Of a stretch of 64,000 nt of DNA, positions 18,020-25,819 are shown piece after piece. A program made the position numbers and the translations under genes. Source of the DNA: Actinomyces sp. S6-Spd3. GTDB taxonomy: Bacteria > Actinomycetota > Actinomycetes > Actinomycetales > Actinomycetaceae. The stretch is taken from NCBI RefSeq assembly GCF_000758755.1, contig NZ_JRMV01000272.1:1-64000 (forward strand), given 5' to 3'. The first letter of the stretch is position 1. Every line of letters starts with the position of its first letter. The notes below the pieces were generated by a model. That model ran no database searches, was not told where the DNA came from, and worked only from the letters and a program-made list of their open reading frames with translations.

Positions 18020-18044
18020 GTCTAACGACTGGTTTTAAACGCTC

Positions 18045-18076
18045 AAGGTGCCGCGTCCAAAAGGGCGCGGCACCTT
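18045..18076 (+). terminator. Intrinsic terminator of upp
   Basis: A 14-bp stem (18045-18058 with 18063-18076, including one G-T wobble) closes an AAAA loop and is followed by TTTATG. It begins 26 bases after the upp stop. Confidence 0.8.
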
Positions 18077-18093
18077 TATGCGTGTGTGAGACA

Positions 18094-18128
18094 TGTGTGG
18101 GGGCGCGGCCAAGCCGCGCCCCCACACA
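18094..18128 (-). terminator. Terminator-like hairpin downstream of metQ
   Basis: A perfect 16-bp, very GC-rich stem (18094-18109 with 18113-18128) has a 3-base loop. There is no clear T-tract, as often in GC-rich actinobacteria. It lies 37 bases beyond the metQ stop on the minus strand and back to back with the upp terminator. Confidence 0.6.
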
Positions 18129-18164
18129 TCAAAGTAGCGATCAGTTAATCGCGAGACCCCCTGA

Positions 18165-19004
18165 TCAGAAGGCCGGAATCACCGAGCCATCCTTCCACGT
18201 GTCTTCGATGTACTTCTTCACCTGGTCGGAGTGCAGGAGCTCATCGAGCTTCTTCACGGCCTCGGCCTTATCGCCCGAAACACTGGTCTTCCACACGAGA
18301 ACGTTCACCGAGGGGTTGTTCTCGGGGGACTCAACGGCCAGACCATCGCGAGAAGGAGCAAGGCCGCCTTCCTGTGCGAAGTTACCGTTGATGACCGAGT
18401 AGTCGGTCTCACCAAGGTTGCTCACCAGAACAGGACCGTCGATTTCCTTGAAATCGAAGTTCTTCAGCTTCTTGACTGTGTACACGTTGACATCACCGCT
18501 GGCGGGGATCTCAACAAAGCCGTTCGCAGCCAAGAGGCGCAGGGCGCGTTCCTGGTTGGTGACATCGGAGATCACGCCAATGATTCCGCCCTTTTCGGGA
18601 AGCTCATCCAGCGACTTGTGCTTGGAGGAGTAGATAGCCAGGGGCTCGAGGTGAATACCCTTACCGGGAGTGAAATCGTAGTTGAACTGCTGCTCCGCCT
18701 TCTCCAAGTAGGGAACAGTCTGGTGGTAGGTTGCATCAACTTCACCCTGATCCAGCGCACGGTTGGGCAGATCGTAGTCGGTGAATTCCTTGATGTTGAT
18801 GTTGATTCCCGCGTCCTTTGCCAGGTTGTCCTGGATGTACTTGAGGATCTTTGCGTGAGGCGAGGGGCTGGCTGCAACGGTGATGGTGGTTGCACCGTTC
18901 GAAGATGATGAAGAGCCCGCGGAGCCGCTGGAGCAGGCCGAGAGAACCAGTGCTGCTGCAACGCCAAGACCGGCAAGAGTACGAAGTGAACGAGAGTGAC
19001 GCAT
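18165..19004 (-). CDS. metQ: Methionine ABC transporter substrate-binding lipoprotein
   Basis: A 279-residue NlpA/MetQ-family lipoprotein. The signal peptide ends in a lipobox (LSAC, Cys at about residue 24) and is followed by a Ser/Gly linker. The mature protein shows family features: ASPSPHAKILKYI, FTDYDLPNRALDQGEVDATYHQ and GDVNVYTV. It captures L- or D-methionine at the outer membrane face and hands it to MetI. It is the last gene of metN-metI-metQ, 118 bases after metI. The start at 19004 follows AAGGAAT. Substrate assignment rests on the family and on the NIL-domain ATPase in the same operon. Confidence 0.92.
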   Translation of the reverse strand: MRHSRSLRTLAGLGVAAALVLSACSSGSAGSSSSSNGATTITVAASPSPHAKILKYIQDNLAKDAGININIKEFTDYDLPNRALDQGEVDATYHQTVPYLEKAEQQFNYDFTPGKGIHLEPLAIYSSKHKSLDELPEKGGIIGVISDVTNQERALRLLAANGFVEIPASGDVNVYTVKKLKNFDFKEIDGPVLVSNLGETDYSVINGNFAQEGGLAPSRDGLAVESPENNPSVNVLVWKTSVSGDKAEAVKKLDELLHSDQVKKYIEDTWKDGSVIPAF

Positions 19005-19122
19005 GAGAGTAATTCCTTAGATTGTCTGTTTCCTACAAGCGGGGGGACCTGAGTGGCCCGGGATAATCCCGCGAATTATTACCTAATTACCAAGCAGAGT
19101 TCGCGACCCGGCTGGTGGATGC

Positions 19123-19845
19123 TCAGCGGTGATCCACCAGCCGGCTGAGCATGTCGCCAATCATTTGAATTAACTGAACAATGATGATGATCGCAACGAC
19201 CGAGCAGATCATTGTGTCTGTCTGGAAGCGGTGGTACCCGTAGTCGATCGCCATCTTTCCGAGGCCACCGGCACCAACGACGCCCGCCATTGCCGAGTAA
19301 CCCACCAAGGTGATCGCCAAAACCGTCACTGACTGGATAATGCCGGGCAAGGCCTCGCGAACCAGAATGCTCCACCGGATCCGACGATTGGAAGCCCCCG
19401 CCATAAGCGCGGCCTCGACCTTGCCGTTTTCGACGGAAAGCAAGTTGGTTTCCACCAAGCGAGCAAAGAAAGGAATCGCACCAATAACCAAGGGGAAGGT
19501 TGCCCCCTGCCAGGTAATCGCACTGCGCATGACAAGTCTGGTCACCGGAAGCAGCACGATGATGAGGATCAGGAAGGGGAAAGAGCGGCCAACGTTGACG
19601 ATCAAACCAACGATTTGGTTGATCATCTTGTTAGGAGTCAGGCCTGTCTTCGATGTCTGAACAAGAAGCAGCCCGAGAGGAAGACCAACGAGGACGGTAA
19701 AGAGCGTGCCGAAGACGACCATGAGCAGGGTCTCCCCGATTGCCGGGAGGAACTGCTGGGTGAGTGCGGGGTTATCGCCCCACGTCGGGTCGCCTTTGCC
19801 CAGTGGAAGCAACGTAAGGACTGTTGACAGAGCCGAAAGCTTCAC
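19123..19845 (-). CDS. metI: Methionine ABC transporter permease
   Basis: A 240-residue membrane protein with five or six hydrophobic segments and the BPD-type permease cytoplasmic loop, here EAALMAGASNRRIRWSILV followed by REALPGI. NVGRSFPFLILII and YSAMAGVVGAGGLG are strongly MetI-like. It forms the channel of the MetNIQ importer. The ATG overlaps the metN stop by 4 bases, so the two are translationally coupled. Confidence 0.93.
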   Translation of the reverse strand: MKLSALSTVLTLLPLGKGDPTWGDNPALTQQFLPAIGETLLMVVFGTLFTVLVGLPLGLLLVQTSKTGLTPNKMINQIVGLIVNVGRSFPFLILIIVLLPVTRLVMRSAITWQGATFPLVIGAIPFFARLVETNLLSVENGKVEAALMAGASNRRIRWSILVREALPGIIQSVTVLAITLVGYSAMAGVVGAGGLGKMAIDYGYHRFQTDTMICSVVAIIIIVQLIQMIGDMLSRLVDHR

Positions 19846-20927
19846 AGCGAACGCACCTCCACATGTGCGCCCTGGGCGCGAAGTTGGTCAATAATCGAGG
19901 ACCGCTGGGCGGCGGGAATCGCCAGAGCCAAGCGTCCAACCTGGACGGACCCCATTGATTCAAAAGTTCCTGCGGTCACGTCCGCGCCGACCTTCGCGGC
20001 AAGGTTGAGCATATTTGAACCGGTTGGAACACCCGGATGCGAGGTGAAGATGACGTCCAGAAGAATATTTCCGTCTTCCGAGGCCTGGGCTGGGGTATCG
20101 TCTTCCGCCGAGTCGCCCTGTGCAGCGATTTCACGGTCGGTCAGCTCGCGGTTGAAGTCAGTGACATCGAGTTCGTCGACGCTGGGCGCGGGAACCAATT
20201 CCTTTGCCAGAGGTGAACCCGGGTCGGCTAGGACTTCTTCGATTGTTCCACTCTGGACAATTCCGCCATTTTTCAGGAGCGTCACGGAGTCACAGATCTC
20301 GCGAACGACTGACATCTCGTGAGTGATGATGACGATGGTGACGCCGGTTTCGTCACGAACCTGGCGCAGCAATGACAGGATCGCACGGGTTGATTCGGGG
20401 TCAAGTGCTGAGGTCGGCTCGTCACAGAGCAAAACTTGGGGGGTGTCTGAGAGCGCGCGTGCAATACCCACGCGCTGGCGCTGACCGCCAGAAAGTTCGG
20501 AAGGGTAGGCTCCGCCTCGATGTTCAAGGCCGACTAGGGCAAGAAGTTCACGAACGCGTTCTTTGCGTTCCTCACGGGTGAATTCTTTCTTCGCCGCGAC
20601 CTTCAGCGGGAATTCAATGTTTTCTCCCGCAGTCTTGGCATCGAAAAGGTTCGCTGCTTGGAAGACCATGCCAATCTTGCGTCGTGCTTGGCGCAATTCG
20701 CGTCCGCGGAGCTGCGACAGATCAATGTCGTCAACGATGATCGACCCAGAGGTCGGTTTTTCCAGAGCGGTCAGACAGCGAATGAGTGTTGACTTACCAG
20801 CACCTGACTGGCCGACGATTCCGTGAATACTGCCTGCTTTAACGTGCAGATTCACGTGATCAAGGGCAACGACATCATCACTTCCCTTCACGGGATAGAT
20901 CTTCGAGACGTCGATCAGATCAATCAC
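19842..20927 (-). CDS. metN: Methionine ABC transporter ATP-binding protein
   Basis: A 361-residue ATPase. The first 240 residues hold Walker A (GQSGAGKST), the signature LSGGQRQRVGIARAL, Walker B (VLLCDEPTSALD) and the switch histidine (IITHEM). The C-terminal part, after an acidic linker (about 255-285), resembles the NIL regulatory domain, which in MetN binds methionine and inhibits transport. It is the first gene of metNIQ. The FluC pair lies upstream on the same strand with only 71 bases between, so either a promoter sits in that gap or the five genes share a transcript. I saw no S-box or T-box-like leader; the gap is too short for one. Confidence 0.93.
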   Translation of the reverse strand: MIDLIDVSKIYPVKGSDDVVALDHVNLHVKAGSIHGIVGQSGAGKSTLIRCLTALEKPTSGSIIVDDIDLSQLRGRELRQARRKIGMVFQAANLFDAKTAGENIEFPLKVAAKKEFTREERKERVRELLALVGLEHRGGAYPSELSGGQRQRVGIARALSDTPQVLLCDEPTSALDPESTRAILSLLRQVRDETGVTIVIITHEMSVVREICDSVTLLKNGGIVQSGTIEEVLADPGSPLAKELVPAPSVDELDVTDFNRELTDREIAAQGDSAEDDTPAQASEDGNILLDVIFTSHPGVPTGSNMLNLAAKVGADVTAGTFESMGSVQVGRLALAIPAAQRSSIIDQLRAQGAHVEVRSL

Positions 20928-20998
20928 TGGGTCCTCCTTCCATGCAGTCTTAGACTATGAGTCCCTGCCGGAGTGTCCAAATTTTTTGTTACACAACC

Positions 20999-21376
20999 TC
21001 ACATAGCGAAACTGACAGCAATGAGGAAACCGGTAACGGCCAACACGCTTGCGCCCAGCCAGACCCCTAGAACAAGGCCTGCAACACTGCGGTATCGCCG
21101 CTCACGAATGAGGGTTACCGCATCAAGCACAGCGGTCGAAAAGGTTGTAAATCCGCCTAAAAACCCCGTTGATACCAGGAAGTACAGTGGCGAAACCGGA
21201 GCAAGCGAACCAGCAACCAGCCCCGCGCATAAACAGCCCAGCATATTGACAAGGCCGATCCCCCACTGGGGTGTTCGCTTTGCACGACACTTTTTGAGAT
21301 AAAGATCCAGCTGCCAGCGAGAGAGCGCACCCAGGGAGCCGAAAACACACACGAGAAGAAAGAGCAGTGGGGTCAT
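20999..21376 (-). CDS. crcB: Fluoride exporter FluC/CrcB, subunit A
   Basis: A 125-residue protein with four hydrophobic helices. The CrcB/FluC signature GFLGGFTTFSTAVLDAV and the helix-2 Asn (LVNMLGC) are intact. FluC proteins are small dual-topology fluoride channels that keep cytoplasmic fluoride low. I start at ATG 21376, which overlaps the stop of the second crcB-like gene by 4 bases; an upstream in-frame start at 21397 would overlap more. Tandem crcB pairs in Gram-positives are thought to form heterodimers. Confidence 0.9.
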   Translation of the reverse strand: MTPLLFLLVCVFGSLGALSRWQLDLYLKKCRAKRTPQWGIGLVNMLGCLCAGLVAGSLAPVSPLYFLVSTGFLGGFTTFSTAVLDAVTLIRERRYRSVAGLVLGVWLGASVLAVTGFLIAVSFAM

Positions 21377-21981
21377 TTCTTTGCCCCCCGAGGGCAAGAG
21401 TCCTCATTTGACGTGGGCGAAGAGGCACTTGCAGTGCGTAGAACCTCAGGCATTTCAGATGCTTTCTGATTGTCACCTAATTGAGATGATCCGCCCGCAC
21501 GTATTCCCAGCGAGTACCCCAAAGCAGCAATCCCAATACCAACTGCAAGCAATACAAGGCTTGCAAGCATTCCCTCGATAAGCAGAGGTAAGGAGGACAG
21601 CGCCGCAGCACTAAACGGAGATGAAACAGCTCCAGAGAGCTCGCCCCCATCAGCGGGGACTGCTGTCATTGCTTGGACTGCATTATGGATACTGGCCATG
21701 ACCATGGTGGCATATGTGGTCAAAGCGCCGGCGAACCCACTTCCTGCGACAAGCATGACTTTTCTGCGTACCGCATCCTCACGGAAATAGCTCTGAGCCC
21801 AGGCAGTGACAAAACCGAGAAAGAAGGCTCCACAAAGATTTACGGCTACCGTGGACCAAGAAAAAACCGTAAGTTTCCCACTACCCGTAGCTGCAAGATC
21901 CAATCCCGCACGAATCGCTGTGCCAAGGAAGGCTCCGAAAGCAACACACAACCACGAGGGAATACTCGACACCCACGCCAT
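21373..21981 (-). CDS. Fluoride exporter FluC/CrcB-like, subunit B (divergent)
   Basis: About 202 residues from the chosen ATG. The CrcB-like core has four hydrophobic helices, with AVNLCGAFFLGF (helix 2) and GSGFAGALTTYATMV (helix 3). That helix-3 motif departs from the usual GGFTTFST: both Phe positions are changed. It also has a Ser/Ala-rich loop before the last helix and a 45-residue polar C-terminal tail, neither usual for the family. The start is uncertain: the frame stays open to 22260 but that region overlaps the divergent gluQ gene. GTG codons further up are possible, and none has a good ribosome-binding site. It probably pairs with subunit A. Confidence 0.78.
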   Translation of the reverse strand: MAWVSSIPSWLCVAFGAFLGTAIRAGLDLAATGSGKLTVFSWSTVAVNLCGAFFLGFVTAWAQSYFREDAVRRKVMLVAGSGFAGALTTYATMVMASIHNAVQAMTAVPADGGELSGAVSSPFSAAALSSLPLLIEGMLASLVLLAVGIGIAALGYSLGIRAGGSSQLGDNQKASEMPEVLRTASASSPTSNEDSCPRGAKK

Positions 21982-22148
21982 ATGCGTATGGGTCGCGTCA
22001 CTGCTCGGGGCGCCTGTTCCGCCGCGGTGTGACGCATCTGTCCCCACGCAGTCTGACGCGTTCGTCCCGCACGCTGAAGAGCTTTCCCCTGCCGCGCCGC
22101 ATCCGCGATCTCTTCGTTCTTCCACGTCTTCAAGGTTAGTCTGGGGGT

Positions 22149-23177
22149 ATGGCAACTGCGGCACCTTTTTCTTCTCACCCCAGCAATGGTGCGGAAAACT
22201 CCCCTTTTTCCGCCTGCGCTCCCGCGGCCTCGGCAATGGGAGATACTGCGCTGCATGCAAGTGGCGTGGGACGCTTCGCTCCCTCCCCCAGCGGCGACCT
22301 GCACCTGGGGAACCTCCGCACGGCGCTGCTGGCGTGGATGTGGGCGCGCACGACCGGAAGGAAGTTCGTCCTGCGAATCGAGGACATCGATCGCGTGCGC
22401 TCCGGTTCCACGCAGCGGCAAATCGACGAGCTGAGCGCGCTGGGAATCGATTGGGATGGCGAGGTCCTCATCCAGTCCTCGCGCGCACACGTCCATGACG
22501 AGGCAGTCGCCCGCCTCTTCCACGAGGGTTACGCTTTCGAGTGCTTCTGCTCGCGTAAGGACATTCGCGAGGCCTCGTCTGCCCCTCACGTTCCACCGGG
22601 ACACTACCCCGGGACCTGCCTGCACCTGAGCGAGGCCGAAAGCAGTCGAAAGCGTGAAGAGTTTGCCGCCGAGGGACGCCGTCCCGCGTTGCGTTTGAAA
22701 GCCCCCGTCGCCGAGTGGACTGTCCATGATGAGTATTTCGGCGATTACACGGGGCCCGTTGACCATTTCGTCATTCAGCGCTCTGACGGCGCCCCTGCCT
22801 ATAACTTGGCGGTCGTTGTCGATGATGCCTTCCAGGGCGTCGATCAGGTCGTTCGCGGAGATGATCTCTTGTCTCAGTCCCCCGGCCAAGCTGTCCTTGC
22901 ACGATTGCTCGGCTATCCGGAGGTCACCTACGCACACGTCCCCTTGGTTTTAGCGCAAACGGGGGCGCGCCTAGCCAAGCGTGATGGTGCGGTAACCATC
23001 GAGGAACTTGCAGAACGTGGTGTGACGATTGCCCAGATCATTGAGGTTCTAGCTCGTTCGATGGGAGTTGAAGGGGTTTACTCGGCCTCGCAGCTTCTTG
23101 AATCAATGGATGTTGAGAGGCTGCGCGCGCTTCCCCATCAGCCGTGGACACCCGACTTGGAGAGGCTCTTCGCTTGA
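22149..23177 (+). CDS. gluQ: Glutamyl-Q tRNA(Asp) synthetase
   Basis: A 342-residue truncated glutamyl-tRNA synthetase paralogue with the catalytic core only and no anticodon-binding domain. Motifs are GRFAPSPSGDLHLGNLRTAL (HIGH variant HLGN), LRIEDIDRVR, the GluQ-type insertion with FCSRKDIREA and PPGHYPGTC, and AKRDGA in place of KMSKS. It attaches glutamate to the queuosine base of tRNA(Asp). The first 40 residues are not conserved, so the ATG at 22236 is an alternative start. The gene diverges from the crcB pair. Queuosine synthesis genes are not in the window. Confidence 0.9.
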   Translation: MATAAPFSSHPSNGAENSPFSACAPAASAMGDTALHASGVGRFAPSPSGDLHLGNLRTALLAWMWARTTGRKFVLRIEDIDRVRSGSTQRQIDELSALGIDWDGEVLIQSSRAHVHDEAVARLFHEGYAFECFCSRKDIREASSAPHVPPGHYPGTCLHLSEAESSRKREEFAAEGRRPALRLKAPVAEWTVHDEYFGDYTGPVDHFVIQRSDGAPAYNLAVVVDDAFQGVDQVVRGDDLLSQSPGQAVLARLLGYPEVTYAHVPLVLAQTGARLAKRDGAVTIEELAERGVTIAQIIEVLARSMGVEGVYSASQLLESMDVERLRALPHQPWTPDLERLFA

Positions 23178-23215
23178 TCGCTCGGCGCGACGCCTCGCGC
23201 ATCCCCCTCCCCCGC

Positions 23216-23278
23216 AAATGACACACGAAGTCAGCAAAAGTCACAGGCCATAAGCTGTGTCATTTCACGACTTCGTGT
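23216..23278. repeat. Interleaved inverted repeats
   Basis: Two inverted pairs are interleaved. AAATGACAC (23216-23224) pairs with GTGTCATTT (23257-23265), and ACACGAAGTC (23223-23232) pairs with GACTTCGTGT (23269-23278). Because the order is A-B-A'-B', both stems could not form as simple nested hairpins. The block lies just after gluQ and may help terminate it, but function is unknown. Confidence 0.6.
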
Positions 23279-23282
23279 GGAG

Positions 23283-23401
23283 AGGGGCGAGAGCGGGCAG
23301 CACACGGGAGCATGCACCAGGAGCTAACGGCACAAAACGGCAGCGGGCAGCGCACACGGGGGCGAGAGCGGACAGACACGGCAGCTCGAGCGGGCAGCGC
23401 A
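23283..23401. repeat. Degenerate direct repeats with GCGGGCAGC core
   Basis: Four related copies are readable: GCGGGCAGCACACGGG at 23293, GCGGGCAGCGCACACGGG at 23344, GCGGACAGACACGG at 23368 and GCGGGCAGCGCA at 23390. Spacing is irregular (51, 24 and 22 bases), so this is not a CRISPR array or a simple tandem repeat. Confidence 0.5.
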
Positions 23402-23408
23402 AACGTGC

Positions 23409-23442
23409 GCCGGGGGCGAAAGCCCACGCCTTCACCCCCGGC
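23409..23442 (-). terminator. Terminator-like hairpin after the sugar ABC operon
   Basis: A 12-bp stem with one mismatch (23409-23420 with 23431-23442) lies 36 bases beyond the stop of the minus-strand substrate-binding protein gene. It is GC-rich and lacks a T-tract. Confidence 0.55.
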
Positions 23443-23477
23443 TACTCTGCCCTACTACGAGCAGCAGCTACCTCTCG

Positions 23478-24860
23478 CTACTTCAGAGATGAGCTTGCCG
23501 CTTCCTGCAAGGAGTTCAAGGTTTCTTCCACACCTGCGCCGTTGAGCCAGGTGGCCTCGATCTGTTCCTGAATCTGATCGGCGATCTTCGGCCAGGCCTC
23601 GACGCGCGGAGCCATACGAGCGTAGGTCGTCGCGGTCTTCAGGTACTGCGAGCGGTGCGGAGCATTGAGGTACTCGCTGGAGTCCAGAGCCTTCTGGGTT
23701 GCAGGCATGTGACCCGTCGCGATTGCCCAGTCGCCGGTGTGCTCATTGAGGAACTTGGTGAACTCGAAGGCTGCACGGTACTTCTTAGCATCGGGCTTGG
23801 CCGAGACGGGAACGGTCCACACGTGGGAGTTTGCCCAGGTTGCCTTGTCCTTGAAGAGCATGAGCGCATCGCTGGTCTCGTACTTGAAGGGAGCTTCAGC
23901 GGTGAACTGGTTGACCGACCACACGCCGTTGTACATGACGGCCGACTCGCCACGCAGGAAGGCCTGCACGGAAGCGTCGTAGTCGTGGTTGACGGTCGTG
24001 TAGCCGTCCTTGACCAGGGTGTTGATGAACTCCAGGGAGGTCTTCGCCTCGGCCGAGTTCATGTTTGCCTTGGTACCGTCCGCGGAAATGATGTCAGAGC
24101 CCTGCTGCTGGACCAGGGTCATCCACAAGCGCTCGCCCATCGGGTCCTTTGACAGGGCGATATCGATGTAGTTCTTTCCGGTCTTTTCCTTCACGGCCTT
24201 TGCGTGCTGAAGGAGTTCGTCGGGCGAAGTCGGAAGCTTGTAGGTGCCGTCCTCACCGACCAATCCGGCCTGGGACAGGATGTCCATGTTCAGGTGGCTG
24301 ATGATGGCGTGGGTGTCGAAGGGAACGCCCCACTTCTTGTCCTTGTAGGTCACAGCGTCCAAAGCGGGCTTCGTCGAGCCGGACAGGTCGATGCCGACTC
24401 CATCGGGCACCTCCATGAGCAGGCCCTTGGCCGCGTAGTCGGGCAGGTTGGAGCCGTGCATGATCGCCACGTCGGGGCGATCCGACGAGGCCAGAGCAGC
24501 GTTGAGTGAGTCGTAGTAGCTGTGCCACGAGGCGCCGCCCATACGCTCGACCTTGATGCCCCACTTGTTCTCAGCGTTGAACTTGTTCGTGAGGATCGAG
24601 ATAGCGGTGCATTCGCTATTGGCCTTGGACAGGTCGGTGACTCCCTCGGTCTTTTCCTGGCAATCGCCGAAGAATCGAGCCATGGTGATGGTGGTCCCCT
24701 TCAGGTCCTCATCGCTCACGCCGGCAATTGCTGCACCGTCGACGGTCTTTGAGGAGGATGTGGAGGACACTCCGCATCCGGTGAGCACGAAGAGAGCGGT
24801 CGTTGCCAGCGCGCATGCGCTGAATCCCGCGTGACGTGCCAGTGCGCGTCCTTGTCGCAT
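23478..24860 (-). CDS. Sugar ABC transporter substrate-binding lipoprotein
   Basis: A 460-residue lipoprotein: signal peptide with lipobox LTGC (Cys about residue 29), then an extracellular solute-binding family 1 fold. Typical segments are FNAENKWGIKVERMGG, NSAEAKTSLEFINTLVKDG, FLRGESAVMYNGVW and AFEFTKFLNEHTGDWAIATGHMP, each a family 1 hallmark. I start at ATG 24860, which has GAAAGG at good spacing; 24866 is two codons upstream. It is last in the operon glycosidase-permease-permease-binding protein and should deliver an oligosaccharide or glycoside whose identity follows the GH2 enzyme's specificity, not readable here. Confidence 0.9.
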   Translation of the reverse strand: MRQGRALARHAGFSACALATTALFVLTGCGVSSTSSSKTVDGAAIAGVSDEDLKGTTITMARFFGDCQEKTEGVTDLSKANSECTAISILTNKFNAENKWGIKVERMGGASWHSYYDSLNAALASSDRPDVAIMHGSNLPDYAAKGLLMEVPDGVGIDLSGSTKPALDAVTYKDKKWGVPFDTHAIISHLNMDILSQAGLVGEDGTYKLPTSPDELLQHAKAVKEKTGKNYIDIALSKDPMGERLWMTLVQQQGSDIISADGTKANMNSAEAKTSLEFINTLVKDGYTTVNHDYDASVQAFLRGESAVMYNGVWSVNQFTAEAPFKYETSDALMLFKDKATWANSHVWTVPVSAKPDAKKYRAAFEFTKFLNEHTGDWAIATGHMPATQKALDSSEYLNAPHRSQYLKTATTYARMAPRVEAWPKIADQIQEQIEATWLNGAGVEETLNSLQEAASSSLK

Positions 24861-24990
24861 TGTCATGCCTTTCAATCTGTGTGGTGAATGGTGTGGTGAG
24901 TTTTCCTGTGTATGTAAGATCGCCATTTCCGAGGCCATCGTTGAGAACCCCGGGAAAGCCGATCAGGCGTGTGGCGCAGGTGGCGATAGC

Positions 24991-25818
24991 CTACTTATCG
25001 CCACTGGACAGTGAGATTCCTCTGATCAGATACTTCTGAAGCAGGAGGAAGACAATGAGCAGGGGCGCAGCACCGACGATTCCTCGAGCCATCAGCGAGC
25101 CCAGTTCTGTCGATTGCGCGAAGGTTCCCTGCAAGGATGCGAGGCCCGTGGTCACCGTGAACATTTCGGGCTTTGTTGCCGAAACCAAGGGCCACAGGTA
25201 GTCGTTCCAGGTCTGAACGAAAGAGAAGGTTGCCAGGGCGATCAAAGCCGGTCGCGCCAGCGGAACCATGATGGAGAAGAAGACTCGAATTGGAGAAGCC
25301 CCATCAACTTGCGCAGCCTCTTCCATTTCGCTGGGTACCTGAGAGAAGAACTGCGTCATGATGAAAACGCCCAGGGGGAAGGCCACGCGGGGGAAAATCA
25401 GCGCAATGTAGGAATTCGCCAGCCCGGCCTCGGAAAACATCATGAACAAGGGGACGAACATTGCCTCTTTAGGAACCATCATTCCCGCCAAGGTCAGCCC
25501 GTAGACCACGGTGCGCCCGGGGAAAGGCAGCTTCGCGAAGGCGTATCCGGCGGCCGCGCAGATGAGGACGGTGATGATCGTGGCGGTGATCGAAACAATC
25601 ATCGAGTTGAGGAACCAGCGCCCCGCGAGTCCAGTTCTAAAAACGTCCACATAGTTCGACAGGGTCGGCTCGGTGGGGACAAGAATCTGCGAGTTCGTCT
25701 TCAGTGAAGAGTTCGAGCTCAGGGAAATAACCACCGTCCACAGCAGCGGAATCAGCCACAGCAAGGCAAGTACGAGCATCACTGCGTGGTAGCCGCAGGA
25801 CTTGAATTTCTCTCGCAT
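24991..25818 (-). CDS. Sugar ABC transporter permease (MalG/UgpE type)
   Basis: A 275-residue inner-membrane permease with six hydrophobic segments and the EAA loop in EEAAQVDGASPIRVFFSI near residue 170-190. The N-terminus begins just 1 base after the stop of the MalF-type gene, implying coupled translation. It pairs with the upstream permease to form the importer channel. No ATPase gene is in the cluster; family 1 sugar importers commonly share an MsmK/MalK-type ATPase encoded elsewhere. Confidence 0.92.
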   Translation of the reverse strand: MREKFKSCGYHAVMLVLALLWLIPLLWTVVISLSSNSSLKTNSQILVPTEPTLSNYVDVFRTGLAGRWFLNSMIVSITATIITVLICAAAGYAFAKLPFPGRTVVYGLTLAGMMVPKEAMFVPLFMMFSEAGLANSYIALIFPRVAFPLGVFIMTQFFSQVPSEMEEAAQVDGASPIRVFFSIMVPLARPALIALATFSFVQTWNDYLWPLVSATKPEMFTVTTGLASLQGTFAQSTELGSLMARGIVGAAPLLIVFLLLQKYLIRGISLSSGDK

Positions 25819-25819
25819 C

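Larger units (their letters stand above)
23178..23477. other. 300-bp non-coding gap with inverted and degenerate direct repeats
   Basis: This gap between gluQ and the convergent sugar-binding protein gene holds no credible gene. A short plus-strand frame at 23257-23571 overlaps the convergent gene and has no family features. It contains an inverted-repeat block at 23216-23278, a run of degenerate GCGGGCAGC-type repeats at 23283-23401 and a terminator hairpin at 23409-23442. Confidence 0.7.

Noticed and set aside
20928-20998. A SAM or T-box riboswitch upstream of metN
   Set aside because: The gap is 71 bases, too short, and no matching stem arrangement was seen.
21982-22148. A fluoride riboswitch upstream of the crcB pair
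   Set aside because: I looked for the crcB-motif consensus in this gap and found no convincing match.
23257-23571. A possible 104-residue plus-strand protein in the gap after gluQ
   Set aside because: It covers repeat sequence, is Arg/Ala/Gly-rich with no pattern of a real protein, and overlaps the end of the convergent binding-protein gene.
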